From DATGKG01 sp963783145 (GTDB lineage: Bacteria > Desulfobacterota > Binatia > Binatales > Binataceae), in assembly GCA_963783145.1 (NCBI GenBank), contig CAWAMM010000002.1:682001-746000 (forward strand): a DNA stretch of 64,000 bases, given 5' to 3'. Of this stretch, positions 52,661 through 62,077 are shown piece by piece. The translations under genes and the position numbers were made by a program. The notes below the pieces were generated by a model. That model made no database searches and was not told the origin of the DNA. It saw only the letters and a list, made by a program, of their open reading frames with translations. Every line of letters begins with the position of its first letter. The stretch's first letter is position 1.

Positions 52661-54340
52661 ATGGGGGCAGGTAATTCCAAAACGACGACTCCCGTAAAGC
52701 TGTTTGCCCTTGGCGGTTTAGGGGAGATCGGCCTCAATCTGATGGTGCTCGAATGTGCGGGGCACGGTCTGGTGGTCGATTGCGGCGTGATGTTCCCGGA
52801 AGAGCGCCTGCTTGGCAATGGCGTTTACATTCCCGATTTCTCCGAGCTGACCGAGAAACACGTTCCCATCGATGCCGTCGTTCTGACCCATGCGCACGAA
52901 GATCACATCGGCGCACTATCGTACCTGCTGCGCAAATTTCCGGTTCCGGTTTATGGCACCGCGATCACCCTTGCGTTCGTGCGCCGTCGGCTCGAAGAGG
53001 CCGCTATGCACGGCGCCGAGAAAGATTTGCATACGATTGAGCCGCGCAAGAGCTTCGCGCTCGGTCCGTTTTCGATAGAACCACTGCGAGTCACCCATTC
53101 GACCCCCGATTCGATCGCGCTCGCGATTCGGACTCCGGCCGGCATCATCGTTCATAGCGGCGATTTCAAGATCGATAACGCTCCGGTTGACGGGCAGAAA
53201 TTCGACACCGAAGCCTTCGCGGCCCTGGGCGAAGAAGGCGTCGAGCTGCTCCTGTCCGATTCGACCAACGTCGAGAGAGTAGGGCGCACCGGCTCGGAAA
53301 GCTCGCTCAAACCGATTTTGCGCGAATTGATTTCGCGCACCAAGAATCGTTTCTTCCTGTCAGCGTTCTCCTCGCACATCCACCGTATTCGGCAGGTCGC
53401 CGAAGTTTCGCGCGATGTCGGCCGCCGTGTTGCGCCGCTCGGCAGGCGGATGGCCGAGAGCGTGCGCCTCGGCATCGAGACCGGACAACTCTCGTTCGCG
53501 CCCGGAATGTTCGTCGAACCCGAGGAAGCCGATTTTATTGAACCGCGGAAACTCACCTACCTCGCCAGCGGCAGCCAGGGCGAGCCGCTGTCGGCGTTGG
53601 CGAGGCTCGCGATCGACAATCATCCGCGTGTGCAGGTCGAGACTGGTGACATGGTGGTGCTCTCGTCGCGCTTTATTCCCGGCAACGAGCGCTCCATCAA
53701 CAACCTCGTCAACCAGCTTTACAAGCTTGGCGCGGAAGTCATTTACGATGCGATCGCGCCGGTCCATGTGTCCGGCCATGCGAGCCGCGACGAACTCGCC
53801 GATTTGATTGCGCTGGTGAAGCCGCGCCACTTCGTTCCGATTCACGGCGAATATCGCCATCTCAGCCGCCATTTGGCGCTCGCCGTCGCCGCGGGTATTC
53901 CTGAGCGTAGTTGCTTCCTTCTCGACGATGGCGATTCGCTGGTGCTCAACGGCGTCGAAGCGCATCGGAGCCGCAAGGCCCACACCGGACGCATCCTGAT
54001 GGAGGCCGGCGAAGCCGAAGATATCGCGCTAATCGGGGAGCGGCGTTCGCTGGCGCGCGACGGCACGGTGATCGCGATGATCGCGGTTTCCGCGAGCAGC
54101 GGAACTATCGTGGGCGGGCCGGACCTCTTTTCGCGCGGGTTCGTGTCCGGTAACGGAACCTCGGCGCATCTAGAGCGTGGGCGCGATGAAGTTCGCCAGC
54201 GTCTCGACGCCATTGCGCGCCCGTTCCATCCTGACGACGCGCGCATCAAGGAAGAAGTCGTTCGTACACTTCGACATTATTTTATTCAAAAAGTAGGTAA
54301 GCGCCCCTTCATTATGGTTCATGTGATGGAGGTTCCGTAG
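52661..54340 (+). CDS. rnj: Ribonuclease J
   Basis: About 559 residues from ATG 52661 (a GTG at 52649 is also in frame). Metallo-beta-lactamase/beta-CASP nuclease with the metal motif LTHAHEDHIGALSYLL, GDFKID, then beta-CASP motifs including SGHASRDELADLI and HFVPIHGEYRHL near residues ~370-400, and a C-terminal helical tail. It degrades and matures RNA 5' to 3' and internally. The stop at 54340 overlaps the probable ribosome site of ftsK. Confidence 0.93.
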   Translation: MGAGNSKTTTPVKLFALGGLGEIGLNLMVLECAGHGLVVDCGVMFPEERLLGNGVYIPDFSELTEKHVPIDAVVLTHAHEDHIGALSYLLRKFPVPVYGTAITLAFVRRRLEEAAMHGAEKDLHTIEPRKSFALGPFSIEPLRVTHSTPDSIALAIRTPAGIIVHSGDFKIDNAPVDGQKFDTEAFAALGEEGVELLLSDSTNVERVGRTGSESSLKPILRELISRTKNRFFLSAFSSHIHRIRQVAEVSRDVGRRVAPLGRRMAESVRLGIETGQLSFAPGMFVEPEEADFIEPRKLTYLASGSQGEPLSALARLAIDNHPRVQVETGDMVVLSSRFIPGNERSINNLVNQLYKLGAEVIYDAIAPVHVSGHASRDELADLIALVKPRHFVPIHGEYRHLSRHLALAVAAGIPERSCFLLDDGDSLVLNGVEAHRSRKAHTGRILMEAGEAEDIALIGERRSLARDGTVIAMIAVSASSGTIVGGPDLFSRGFVSGNGTSAHLERGRDEVRQRLDAIARPFHPDDARIKEEVVRTLRHYFIQKVGKRPFIMVHVMEVP

Positions 54341-54456
54341 CCATCGCGCGGCAACTGAAATCCTCGCCCGCCGAGCTGGCCGCGGTCGCGGCGAGCGAGC
54401 TCGAGCAGCCCGCCGGCGACAATCGCATCGCGCGCGAACTCGGCGCGCTCGCGCTG

Positions 54457-56580
54457 ATGGCGGTGGCAGCTTTTGCGACAGTCAGTCTCGTCTCGCTGCA
54501 TCTGGGGCGGCATCCGAATCTGGGCGGTCCGGTTGGCGGAGCAATTGCCCGCGGCCTCGCATGGCTGTTGGGCTACGATGCCTACCTGGCGATTGCCCTT
54601 TTGCTGATGCTCGGTGCGCGCATCTGGTCCGGCCTGAACTGGAAGGACCTCGCGCGCGAGATCGGCGCCGCGGCGATTGTCGTCATCGCCATTGCATCGG
54701 CGTTGGGTCTGTGGCGGCCCGGCCAGGTGGTGATCCCCGGAATCGTCGGCGCCGGCATCGCCGGGGTACTTATCGCATCGCTGAACATCGGCGGCGGATA
54801 TCTGGCAGTGGGGTTCACCATGATTTGCGCCATCGCGCTGATGCTGAAACGCGCGCCCACCGATCTGGCGTCGGCGGCGGCACGGAAGCTAAAACCCTCG
54901 ATTCCGCTCCGTCCTGAAGCCGCGATCGAGCTGGCTGATGAAGTCGATGGGAGCGAAACCGTCACGCTCGGCGCAGCGGACAGCAAAGCCCCGCGTCCGC
55001 TCGGTCCGATTCCACTCAAAGTGCGGCGTATCGAGCCGCGCGACACCTCGCGCGATAAGAGCAAGAATGATTCGAAGTCGCGCAATCGCGGCGGCTTCAA
55101 GCTGCCGCCGCTTTCACTGCTGGATATCCCGCCCGCCGAGCACGCGCAGATCGATGAGGTCGCGTTGGAACGTAGCGCCCGTCTGCTCGAGCAGAAGCTC
55201 GGTGACTTCGGCGTCGAGGGCCGCGTGGTCGAGGTTCAGCCCGGCCCGGTCGTCACGATGTATAAATTCGAGCCAGGCTCGGGCATCAAGGTCAGTCAGA
55301 TCGTCAATCTGGCCGATGATCTCTCGATGGCTCTGAGAGCGGCTTCGGTGCGAATCCAGGCGCCGGTGCCGAACGAGGCAGTGGTCGGTATCGAGGTGCC
55401 GAATCGCAAGCGTGAGATGATCTACCTGCGCGAGATTCTTGAGTCCGATGAATTCGCCGGCGCACAAAGCCAGCTCACGATCGCGCTCGGCAAGGACATC
55501 GCGGGCCGCCCGATGGCGGCCGACCTCGCCAAGATGCCGCATCTGCTGATCGCCGGCGCGACCGGAACCGGCAAGTCGGTTTCGCTGCACACGATGATCG
55601 CCTCGGTGCTGTTCAACGCGACCGCCGACGACGTGCGCTTCATCATGATCGATCCGAAGATGCTGGAGCTTTCGACCTACGAGAACATTCCGCATCTGCT
55701 GGTGCCCGTGGTCGTCGATCCCGATAAAGCAGCCTCGGCGTTGTTGTGGGCGACCCAGGAGATGGAAACCCGTTACGCGATGATGCGCGACCTCGGGGTG
55801 CGCAACATCGATGGCTACAATCGCGCGCTCAGTTCCGGCGCTGCGGTGGTCGAGCTCAAGCCCGTTAATCAAATCAGCGACGGCGTTGAGCCGCCGATCG
55901 ATGGGATCGAGGCGCCACCGAAGATCGAGCATCGCAAGTTGCCGAAAATCGTGATCATCATCGACGAGCTGGCGGATCTTTTGTTGAGCGAGGGCAAGAC
56001 CGTCGAGCGCGATATCACGCGGCTGGCGCAGAAGGCGCGCGCCTCGGGCATTCATCTGATTCTTGCGACGCAGCGCCCATCGGTTGACGTCATCACGGGA
56101 CTCATCAAGGCGAACCTTCCCGCGCGCATTTCGCTGCAGGTGACCTCGCGCGTTGACTCGCGCACGATTCTCGATTCGATCGGCGCAGAACGTCTGCTGG
56201 GCGCAGGCGACATGCTCTTCATGCCGCCCGGGAGCGCGAAGCTGGTGCGGCTGCACGGCCCCTTCGTTTCGGAAATCGAGACGCGCAAGCTGGCCGATTT
56301 TCTGCGCGCTCAGGGCACTCCCGACTATCGGATGGAGATCCTCGATACCAAGCCGCCGAGCGAGGACAGCGGCGAGGACTACGAGCGCGACGAAAATTAC
56401 GACGAGGCGGTCAACATCGTGATGGAAACCGGGCAGGCTTCGATCTCGATGATTCAGCGGCGGCTGCGAATCGGCTACAACCGCGCGGCCCGGATGGTCG
56501 AGCAAATGGAACGCGAGGGCATCGTGAGTCCGCCCGATGGGGCGCGGCCTCGCGAGGTCAGATTGCGCAAAATCAAATGA
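54457..56580 (+). CDS. ftsK: DNA translocase FtsK
   Basis: 707 codons from the first ATG, but homologous sequence continues upstream: SPAELAAVAASELEQPAGDN then RIARELGALALM before this M, and the first membrane segment begins beside it. The only non-AUG start with a good site is ATC 54343, with GGAGG (54328-54332) ten bases upstream and overlapping RNase J. The protein has four membrane segments, then the ATPase with Walker A GATGTGKSVS near residue 370 and Walker B KIVIIIDELADLLL, and ends with a gamma domain (ISMIQRRLRIGYNRAARMVE) that reads KOPS. A dispersed repeat overlaps the stop. Confidence 0.95.
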   Translation: MAVAAFATVSLVSLHLGRHPNLGGPVGGAIARGLAWLLGYDAYLAIALLLMLGARIWSGLNWKDLAREIGAAAIVVIAIASALGLWRPGQVVIPGIVGAGIAGVLIASLNIGGGYLAVGFTMICAIALMLKRAPTDLASAAARKLKPSIPLRPEAAIELADEVDGSETVTLGAADSKAPRPLGPIPLKVRRIEPRDTSRDKSKNDSKSRNRGGFKLPPLSLLDIPPAEHAQIDEVALERSARLLEQKLGDFGVEGRVVEVQPGPVVTMYKFEPGSGIKVSQIVNLADDLSMALRAASVRIQAPVPNEAVVGIEVPNRKREMIYLREILESDEFAGAQSQLTIALGKDIAGRPMAADLAKMPHLLIAGATGTGKSVSLHTMIASVLFNATADDVRFIMIDPKMLELSTYENIPHLLVPVVVDPDKAASALLWATQEMETRYAMMRDLGVRNIDGYNRALSSGAAVVELKPVNQISDGVEPPIDGIEAPPKIEHRKLPKIVIIIDELADLLLSEGKTVERDITRLAQKARASGIHLILATQRPSVDVITGLIKANLPARISLQVTSRVDSRTILDSIGAERLLGAGDMLFMPPGSAKLVRLHGPFVSEIETRKLADFLRAQGTPDYRMEILDTKPPSEDSGEDYERDENYDEAVNIVMETGQASISMIQRRLRIGYNRAARMVEQMEREGIVSPPDGARPREVRLRKIK

Positions 56581-56620
56581 GACCTAACCCCTAACCCCTT
56601 CCCTCCCTTTAGGGAAGGGG
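56579..56620 (+). repeat. Dispersed CCTAACCCC/hairpin repeat, copy 2
   Basis: GAGACCTAACCCCTAACC, then the hairpin CCCCTTCCCT/AGGGAAGGGG with a CCCTTT loop. Reverse complement of the 35854-35893 copy. Starts inside the ftsK stop codon and so may affect ftsK transcription or end its mRNA. Confidence 0.65.
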
Positions 56621-56642
56621 AACCAGAAAGCAGAGAGATTGA

Positions 56643-57332
56643 TTGCGCGTTAAGAACTTCAGTGTGCGAAAATTTGTTGTGGTTCTTGCCGCGGCGTTAG
56701 CGGTTGGCATGCCGCTTCAAGCGGCCAGGGCGACGGAGTCGCCGCAACTAAAGTCACTGCTGGACCATTTGCAGAAACACTATCAGCAGACCAATTCCTT
56801 CAGCGCAAAGTTCAAGGAGCAGATAAATCCCGCCGGCGGGGCGAAGCGGGAGCGTGAGGGCATGGTCTACTATCGCAAGCCGGGCCTCATGCGATGGGAG
56901 TTCAGCGGGGAAGATCAGGAACTTATCGTCAGCGACGGAAAGCAGCTTTACAATTATCAACCAGACCTCAATCAGGTGGTCGAGACGCCATTGGAACAAG
57001 CTTTCCGGTCTTCGAGTTTCGCGGCGTTTCTGCTTGGCATCGGAAACGTGCAGCGCGACTTCGATGCTTCGGTTCCCGCCGCGGCGCCGCCCGATGGCCT
57101 GCGACATATTACGCTGAAACCCAAAAATGGCGGCGATGTCGTGGAGATGGGCCTCGATCCTTTGACCCTTGACCTGAAGACGCTGCGGTTGACCGATGCC
57201 CTCGGTGATGTGACCGATCTATCTTTCTCAGACTTCAAGACCGGCGCGTCCCTCGACGACAAGCTGTTCGCTTTCATCCCTCCCGCCGGTGCTGATATCG
57301 TAAAGGCTCCGCAGCAGCCGAATTCCCATTGA
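56643..57332 (+). CDS. lolA: Outer-membrane lipoprotein carrier protein LolA
   Basis: 229 residues with a signal peptide (VKNFSVRKFVVVLAAALAVG). LolA fold: SLLDHLQKHYQQTNSFSAKF, KREREGMVYYRKPGLMRWEF, LIVSDGKQLYNYQPDLNQV, and a C-terminal FKTGASLDDKLFAFIPPAG. LolA takes lipoproteins from LolCDE across the periplasm to LolB. Start is TTG 56643, supported by GAGAG shortly upstream, after the ftsK repeat. Confidence 0.9.
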   Translation: MRVKNFSVRKFVVVLAAALAVGMPLQAARATESPQLKSLLDHLQKHYQQTNSFSAKFKEQINPAGGAKREREGMVYYRKPGLMRWEFSGEDQELIVSDGKQLYNYQPDLNQVVETPLEQAFRSSSFAAFLLGIGNVQRDFDASVPAAAPPDGLRHITLKPKNGGDVVEMGLDPLTLDLKTLRLTDALGDVTDLSFSDFKTGASLDDKLFAFIPPAGADIVKAPQQPNSH

Positions 57333-57413
57333 ACGAAGTATTTTGGTCGAAAGCACAATTGCCTCGCGTCGAAGCCGCGAGTACAGATATTTAGCCTCAG
57401 AGATTCCCGCTAG

Positions 57414-58778
57414 ATGGAAAAAGTTCACCTTCTAAGTTTGGGCTGTCCCAAGAACCTCGCCGACAGCGAGCTGATGCTCGGTGCCTTGGTCGGCGCGGGC
57501 TTCGAAGTGGCGCTCGATCCCGACGAGGCGCAGGTCCTGGTGGTGAATACCTGCGCGTTCATCGAGAGCGCGAAGAAGGAATCGCTGGACGCGATCATGG
57601 ACGCCGTCGAGACCAAACGCCACGGCCTCGGCAAGCGGTTAGTCGTCGCGGGTTGCATGGCGCAGCGCTATGGCGGTGAACTTCGCGAGCAGCTGCCTGA
57701 AGTTGACGTATTTGTTGGAACCGGAAATTTCCTGGAGCTGCCGGAGCTGCTCCGCCGGACCGAGGCTCCCGAATCGAGGCCGATTCCCTATGCGGGCGCG
57801 GCCCATTTGCTCCCGTCGCATTCGGCGCCGAGGATCAAGACCGGCGATTATTTCACCTCTTACTTGAAGATTTCCGAGGGATGCAATCATAAGTGCGCCT
57901 TCTGCATCATCCCGAAGATTCGCGGCCGTCACGAGAGCCGTCCGGTCGCCGATTTGGTAGCCGAGGCGCGGATGCTTGCCGAGGGTGGCGTGCGCGAGCT
58001 TAACCTCATCGCGCAGGACCTTACCGCCTACGGCCGCGATCTCGACACTCCGTCGTCATTAGCCCGGCTGCTTTACGCCTTGAACGATGTCGACGGCATC
58101 CACTGGATTCGCCTGCTCTACTGCTATCCCAACTTCGTGACTGACGAGCTACTCGATGCGATCGCCGTGCTGCCCAAGGTCACGAAGTATATCGACATGC
58201 CGTTGCAGCACGCCGACGACGAGATCCTGCGCGCGATGCGCCGGGAGCGCTCGGGCGATGCGCTGCGCAAGATTCTCGATCGCATCCGCAAGCGCGTCCC
58301 CGGGATTGCGCTGCGTAGCTCGTTCATCGTTGGGTTTCCCGGCGAGACGGAGGCGGCCTTCGAGCGGCTGGCGGACTTCATTGGCGAGCAGGAATTTGAT
58401 CGGGTTGGCGTGTTTACCTACTCGCTGGAGGAGAATACCGCGGCGTTCGATTTGCCCAACCAGGTCCCGGAGCGGGTCAAACGCGCGCGGCGGGTGCGAT
58501 TGATGGAACTTCAAGGGGAGATTTCACTGAAGAAGAACCGCGCCTTGATTGGCCGGGACCTCGAAGTATTGGTGGAAGGCTCGATCCCGGGCCGCGCCAC
58601 CCGGATGCGCGGTCGCGGTCAATCACAGGCGCCGGAAATCGATGGCTCGGTGTTTCTCAAAGGTGATGCGGCGCCGGGGGAGTTCGTGCGGGTGCGCATC
58701 GACAAAGCTTTGACCTATGATCTCAGCGGACGCGTGATGGGCGCTGATGCTGTGGAGGAAGTGGCGAGTCATGCCTAA
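57414..58778 (+). CDS. rimO: Ribosomal protein S12 methylthiotransferase RimO
   Basis: 454 residues. The MTTase N-terminus has LLSLGCPKNLADSELMLGAL and two further cysteines in VNTCAF and AGCMAQRY, which bind an auxiliary 4Fe-4S cluster. The radical-SAM motif is CNHKCAFC. A TRAM domain ends the protein (GEISLKKNRALIGRDLEVLV). It methylthiolates Asp89 of S12. The stop overlaps the DksA-like gene by eight bases. Confidence 0.95.
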   Translation: MEKVHLLSLGCPKNLADSELMLGALVGAGFEVALDPDEAQVLVVNTCAFIESAKKESLDAIMDAVETKRHGLGKRLVVAGCMAQRYGGELREQLPEVDVFVGTGNFLELPELLRRTEAPESRPIPYAGAAHLLPSHSAPRIKTGDYFTSYLKISEGCNHKCAFCIIPKIRGRHESRPVADLVAEARMLAEGGVRELNLIAQDLTAYGRDLDTPSSLARLLYALNDVDGIHWIRLLYCYPNFVTDELLDAIAVLPKVTKYIDMPLQHADDEILRAMRRERSGDALRKILDRIRKRVPGIALRSSFIVGFPGETEAAFERLADFIGEQEFDRVGVFTYSLEENTAAFDLPNQVPERVKRARRVRLMELQGEISLKKNRALIGRDLEVLVEGSIPGRATRMRGRGQSQAPEIDGSVFLKGDAAPGEFVRVRIDKALTYDLSGRVMGADAVEEVASHA

Positions 58779-59223
58779 AAAAGTTGCCGCGGCGAGCCGC
58801 AAGAAGTTTCTCGACAAGGTTCATGAGCATCTGCTCGAAACCAAAGCGCGACTGCTCGACGAAATGGAAACCGAGCTCAAATCGCAGCGCGAGAGCAACA
58901 AGGACGAGGGCATGGATGCGTATGATCTCGCGTCCGAGGAGCGCGATCGCGAGATCAATTTCATCCTCTCGGATCGCGAGCGCGCGAAGATCAAGGAGAT
59001 CGATGACGCGCTCGCACGCTTCGCCGACAGCAGTTATGGAATTTGTGAATCATGCGGGCTGGAAATCGGCGAAGAGCGGCTGGATGCCTTGCCGTTCACC
59101 CGCCTATGCCGTGACTGTCAGCAGGATCGGGAGCGCGAAGCCAAGTCGCAGCGCAATTATGACAGCGAGGACCGCGGCTATCGCAAGGTCGGCTCGACCG
59201 ACGGCGACGAAGAGAACATGTGA
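58771..59223 (+). CDS. dksA: DksA/TraR-type zinc-finger transcriptional regulator
   Basis: 150 residues from ATG 58771 (GGAGG about 14 bases upstream, inside rimO). N-terminal coiled coil (KFLDKVHEHLLETKARLLDE) with an internal DLASEERDREINFILSDRE, then the zinc finger CESCGLEIGEERLDAL with a second CRDCQ. DksA-type proteins bind RNA polymerase with ppGpp. The coiled-coil tip lacks no obvious residue, but this assignment to DksA rather than a paralogue is by fold. Confidence 0.88.
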   Translation: MPKKVAAASRKKFLDKVHEHLLETKARLLDEMETELKSQRESNKDEGMDAYDLASEERDREINFILSDRERAKIKEIDDALARFADSSYGICESCGLEIGEERLDALPFTRLCRDCQQDREREAKSQRNYDSEDRGYRKVGSTDGDEENM

Positions 59224-59270
59224 GTGCGCGCGACCTTTACCGTGCGGCTTAAACACGGCATCCTATCAAG

Positions 59271-59298
59271 GTGCCGGAGGGGATCCGGCACTTCTGTT
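59271..59298 (+). terminator. Candidate Rho-independent terminator after dksA
   Basis: An eight-bp stem GTGCCGGA/TCCGGCAC with a five-base loop, followed by TTCTGTTTG, 48 bases after the dksA stop. The U tract is modest. Confidence 0.5.
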
Positions 59299-59337
59299 TG
59301 CCTGGGGCGCCCGTTCGACGAGCAGCGTGACTAATTG

Positions 59338-60288
59338 ATGAGGGTTTTTACCGAATTCGAGGATCCGGCCACCAACGGTGCCGGTGACAAACTGCTCCAT
59401 GAGGCGGAGCTGATTCGGCGCAATCTTTCGCCGGTCAAAGCGACCCTGGTCCTCGCCAGCGCCAAAGGCGGGACCGGCAAAAGTTTGCTCGCGGTGAATA
59501 TCGCGGGAGCGCTCGCGCACGCCGGCAAAAAAATCGGCATCGTGGACGCGGATTTGAATGCTCCCAGCATTCTGCACATGCTCGGGACCAAAGCGCCGCT
59601 GCGCTACCTCTCGAGTGAGGGGATCGAGCCTGCCGCCGCGCCACTGGGAATCCGCGTCGCCTCAATTGAATTGCTGACCGAGGCTCAGCGTCCCGCGATG
59701 AGTTTCCTCGACGAAGAGCCGACCCCTGCGCCGGTAACCATCGCTCCAGTGCGGCTTACGCATTCGGGCGCGCTGCTTCGGATGCTTAGCCAGACGCGGT
59801 TCGGGCCGCTTGATCTGCTGATCATCGACCTCGCGCCCGGTCTCGAAGAACTCTATCGAATGATGCGACTGCTCACGCCGACCGGCGTGATCCTGGTGAC
59901 GCATACTTCGGGTAGCGCTGCGATCGCGATCCGGCATGCGCTCGATATGAACAAGGAAATCGCGGCGCCTATCATCGGTGCGATCGAGAACATGGTGGCG
60001 TTCGGATGCGACAACTGCCGCTCGGTGCGGCCCCTGTTTCCGCAGGGCGAGGCCGCGCGGGTCGCGCGTGAGGCCGATATTCCGATCATCGCGCGGCTGC
60101 CATTCGATCCGCGCGTCGCGGAGTCGTCGGATCGCGGCAAGATTTTTGTCAGCGACTCTTCCGATACGCCGATTGGAAAGCAACTGACCGAGATGGCGCG
60201 GCAGATTGACGCTCTCCTCACGGCCAAAATTCGCAGAGCTGCCGCCCCGACAATCACGGAATCGCCGGCAATTACGGTCCTGCGCTAA
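59338..60288 (+). CDS. Mrp/NBP35-like P-loop ATPase
   Basis: 316 residues from ATG 59338 (TTG 59335 is in frame). The deviant Walker A is SAKGGTGKSLLAVNIAGALA; switch regions are IVDADLNAPSILHML and LLIIDLAPG. Near the C-terminus, IENMVAFGCDNCRSVRPLF carries the paired cysteines typical of Mrp/ApbC iron-sulfur carriers, and HTSGSAAIAIRHAL is the family's His-rich helix. Mrp family proteins ferry Fe-S clusters. The N-terminus lacks the DUF59 domain seen in many Mrp proteins. Monocistronic, downstream of the dksA terminator. Confidence 0.85.
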   Translation: MRVFTEFEDPATNGAGDKLLHEAELIRRNLSPVKATLVLASAKGGTGKSLLAVNIAGALAHAGKKIGIVDADLNAPSILHMLGTKAPLRYLSSEGIEPAAAPLGIRVASIELLTEAQRPAMSFLDEEPTPAPVTIAPVRLTHSGALLRMLSQTRFGPLDLLIIDLAPGLEELYRMMRLLTPTGVILVTHTSGSAAIAIRHALDMNKEIAAPIIGAIENMVAFGCDNCRSVRPLFPQGEAARVAREADIPIIARLPFDPRVAESSDRGKIFVSDSSDTPIGKQLTEMARQIDALLTAKIRRAAAPTITESPAITVLR

Positions 60289-60298
60289 AGCTAGCGGA

Positions 60299-62077
60299 TC
60301 AGTCTTCGGGGTCGTCGTCGGCCGAATCAGGAAGAACCTCGGCGCGGCGCGAGCACTCGAACATCCCCGCGCCTTCGGATTCGCCCAGTTTGAAATGCGC
60401 GAAGCCGAGCGCGGTAAAAATTCGCGAGCCATCGGGACCGGGACGTGAGAGCGGAATGAAATTCTCGACGCTGCCGACCAGCGCGTGATGCGGTTTATGC
60501 GCGTCAGCAAGCCGCGCTGACAATCGTGTCGGCGGTGCCGAGACCGAAGGGGCATCGACCTCGAGCTGCTCGACTGCGCACGGGATCCATCCGTCGGGGC
60601 GTAGAATGCGTCCGCTATGCTGATCGGCGTCATCGCCGGAAACTGCGCGCATCTCGATTGCGATTGGCGCCGAGCCATCACCAAAGCAGGCCCAGATCAT
60701 CCGGCGCGAGTTGAAGCGCTGCGGACCGAGCCCGGTAAATGAAAGCCCGCTGCGGCCGACGCCGGCGATCTCGGATGCCGCACCATCGATGCGAACCGAT
60801 CCGCTGAGTTCGCCGAAAGTCGCCATCGGGCCTTCACGATTGGAATCGTCGCGCGCTTCGAAGAGCTGTTCCAGGTCGAATCCCGGGTTGCCGACGCTCG
60901 GTCGCAGCCGGATCGCCACGTCCATCGACTCGTCGAGCCATCCCGATGCCAGCGCGCGTTCGATGCTGAGATAGTGGGTGGCGTCGGGGACAATCACGGC
61001 GTGGCCGTGAAAGCTGAGCACCATTTCACCATTTTGCGATTCCAGTGCCAGCGGTCCGAGGCTCAGCCGATTGCCTTCGCGCTTCGGCCTGCCTTCGCCG
61101 GTGAACAGCGCGACCCGATTGCCGGAGAGCAGCATCATGATGCGCGCGCCGACCCCGCCCGCGCCGAGGTCGAAACTCGCCATCGCGCCGATTTTCGCCG
61201 AGGGATCGAATAACTCGATGCCGACGCGCGTCGGCATCGCGGGTGCCGATGCGGTTTTTGCGGCGGCGGAGGCTTTCGGCGTATGCGTTCTGACGACCTT
61301 CAGATTGCCGTCGCGTTCCAGGGTCTCATGCGGTTGCGTCGAAGCATTGAATACTTCACCGATGCTCGCGATGCATCGTTGGCGCAGCTCACCAGGCATC
61401 CGGACTGCGACCGAAAGCTCCAGTTGCACCGCGTCGATTTGATCGCACGCAGCCATCGCGGAGAGTTCCCGCAACGCCGTGATGGGGCTCTGCAAATGTC
61501 GATCGGTGAATGCCTGCAGCAGATTCTGCGCGCCGCCGCCGGGGTAGCGCAGTCCGAAGCTGGCGAGGATCCCTTGCGCACCCAAACGCGTGACGAGGTT
61601 GCCGAGTTGCCCATGGATGAACGCATCCGAGGCGGAGACGCGCGCGGCGCCGGGCGGCCGCAGCTGATCACCATGACGCCGTAGCCCCAGCCCAAGATCG
61701 ACGCGCGCCTGGATGACATTCCATCCGTGGACGACCAGCACCGTCGCATGACCATGGCACGCGACGATGGCGCGCAGGCGCTCGAGGATCATTTCCAAAA
61801 ACCACGGCGCGCTCGCGCTCACTTGCGAAAGCCGGTTGAGATCGAGATGGTTGCGATCCATCGCCGCGTTGACCAGCGCCGGCGCATCGAGAAGCTCCGA
61901 GAGCTCGCGGGTGATTGCCGCGGTGTAAAGATCGTTCACCTTCGGATTGAGCAGCGAGCGAGTGGCTTGCCCCGCGCGGCCACCATGCGGAGCGATCAGC
62001 AGAATCGAAGCGTTTCCTTCAATGATTTCCAGCCACGAAGCGGAAGCCGCGTTGGTTGATAAAAGGTTCTCGCTCAT
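60299..62077 (-). CDS. Two-domain protein: N-formylglutamate-amidohydrolase-like plus beta-rich C-terminal domain
   Basis: 592 residues from ATG 62077, which overlaps the next gene's stop by four bases (ATGA). The N-terminal ~250 residues resemble N-formylglutamate amidohydrolase or related metallohydrolases: ILLIAPHGGRAG, MDRNHLDLNRLSQVS, VLVVHGWN, and a final acidic LELSV. The C-terminal ~300 residues look like a beta-barrel ligand-binding or tocopherol-cyclase-like (DUF7065-type) domain with MEMVLSFHGHAVI-like (NGEMVLSFHGHAVI) strands and a GMFECSRRAEVL end. The fusion and the lipid-gene context suggest an amide or ester hydrolase acting on lipids; that is inference. Confidence 0.6.
   Translation of the reverse strand: MSENLLSTNAASASWLEIIEGNASILLIAPHGGRAGQATRSLLNPKVNDLYTAAITRELSELLDAPALVNAAMDRNHLDLNRLSQVSASAPWFLEMILERLRAIVACHGHATVLVVHGWNVIQARVDLGLGLRRHGDQLRPPGAARVSASDAFIHGQLGNLVTRLGAQGILASFGLRYPGGGAQNLLQAFTDRHLQSPITALRELSAMAACDQIDAVQLELSVAVRMPGELRQRCIASIGEVFNASTQPHETLERDGNLKVVRTHTPKASAAAKTASAPAMPTRVGIELFDPSAKIGAMASFDLGAGGVGARIMMLLSGNRVALFTGEGRPKREGNRLSLGPLALESQNGEMVLSFHGHAVIVPDATHYLSIERALASGWLDESMDVAIRLRPSVGNPGFDLEQLFEARDDSNREGPMATFGELSGSVRIDGAASEIAGVGRSGLSFTGLGPQRFNSRRMIWACFGDGSAPIAIEMRAVSGDDADQHSGRILRPDGWIPCAVEQLEVDAPSVSAPPTRLSARLADAHKPHHALVGSVENFIPLSRPGPDGSRIFTALGFAHFKLGESEGAGMFECSRRAEVLPDSADDDPED

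Noticed and set aside
55114..56505. 463-codon frame antisense to ftsK
   Set aside because: Shadow of the FtsK ATPase domain; no ribosome site or homologous pattern.
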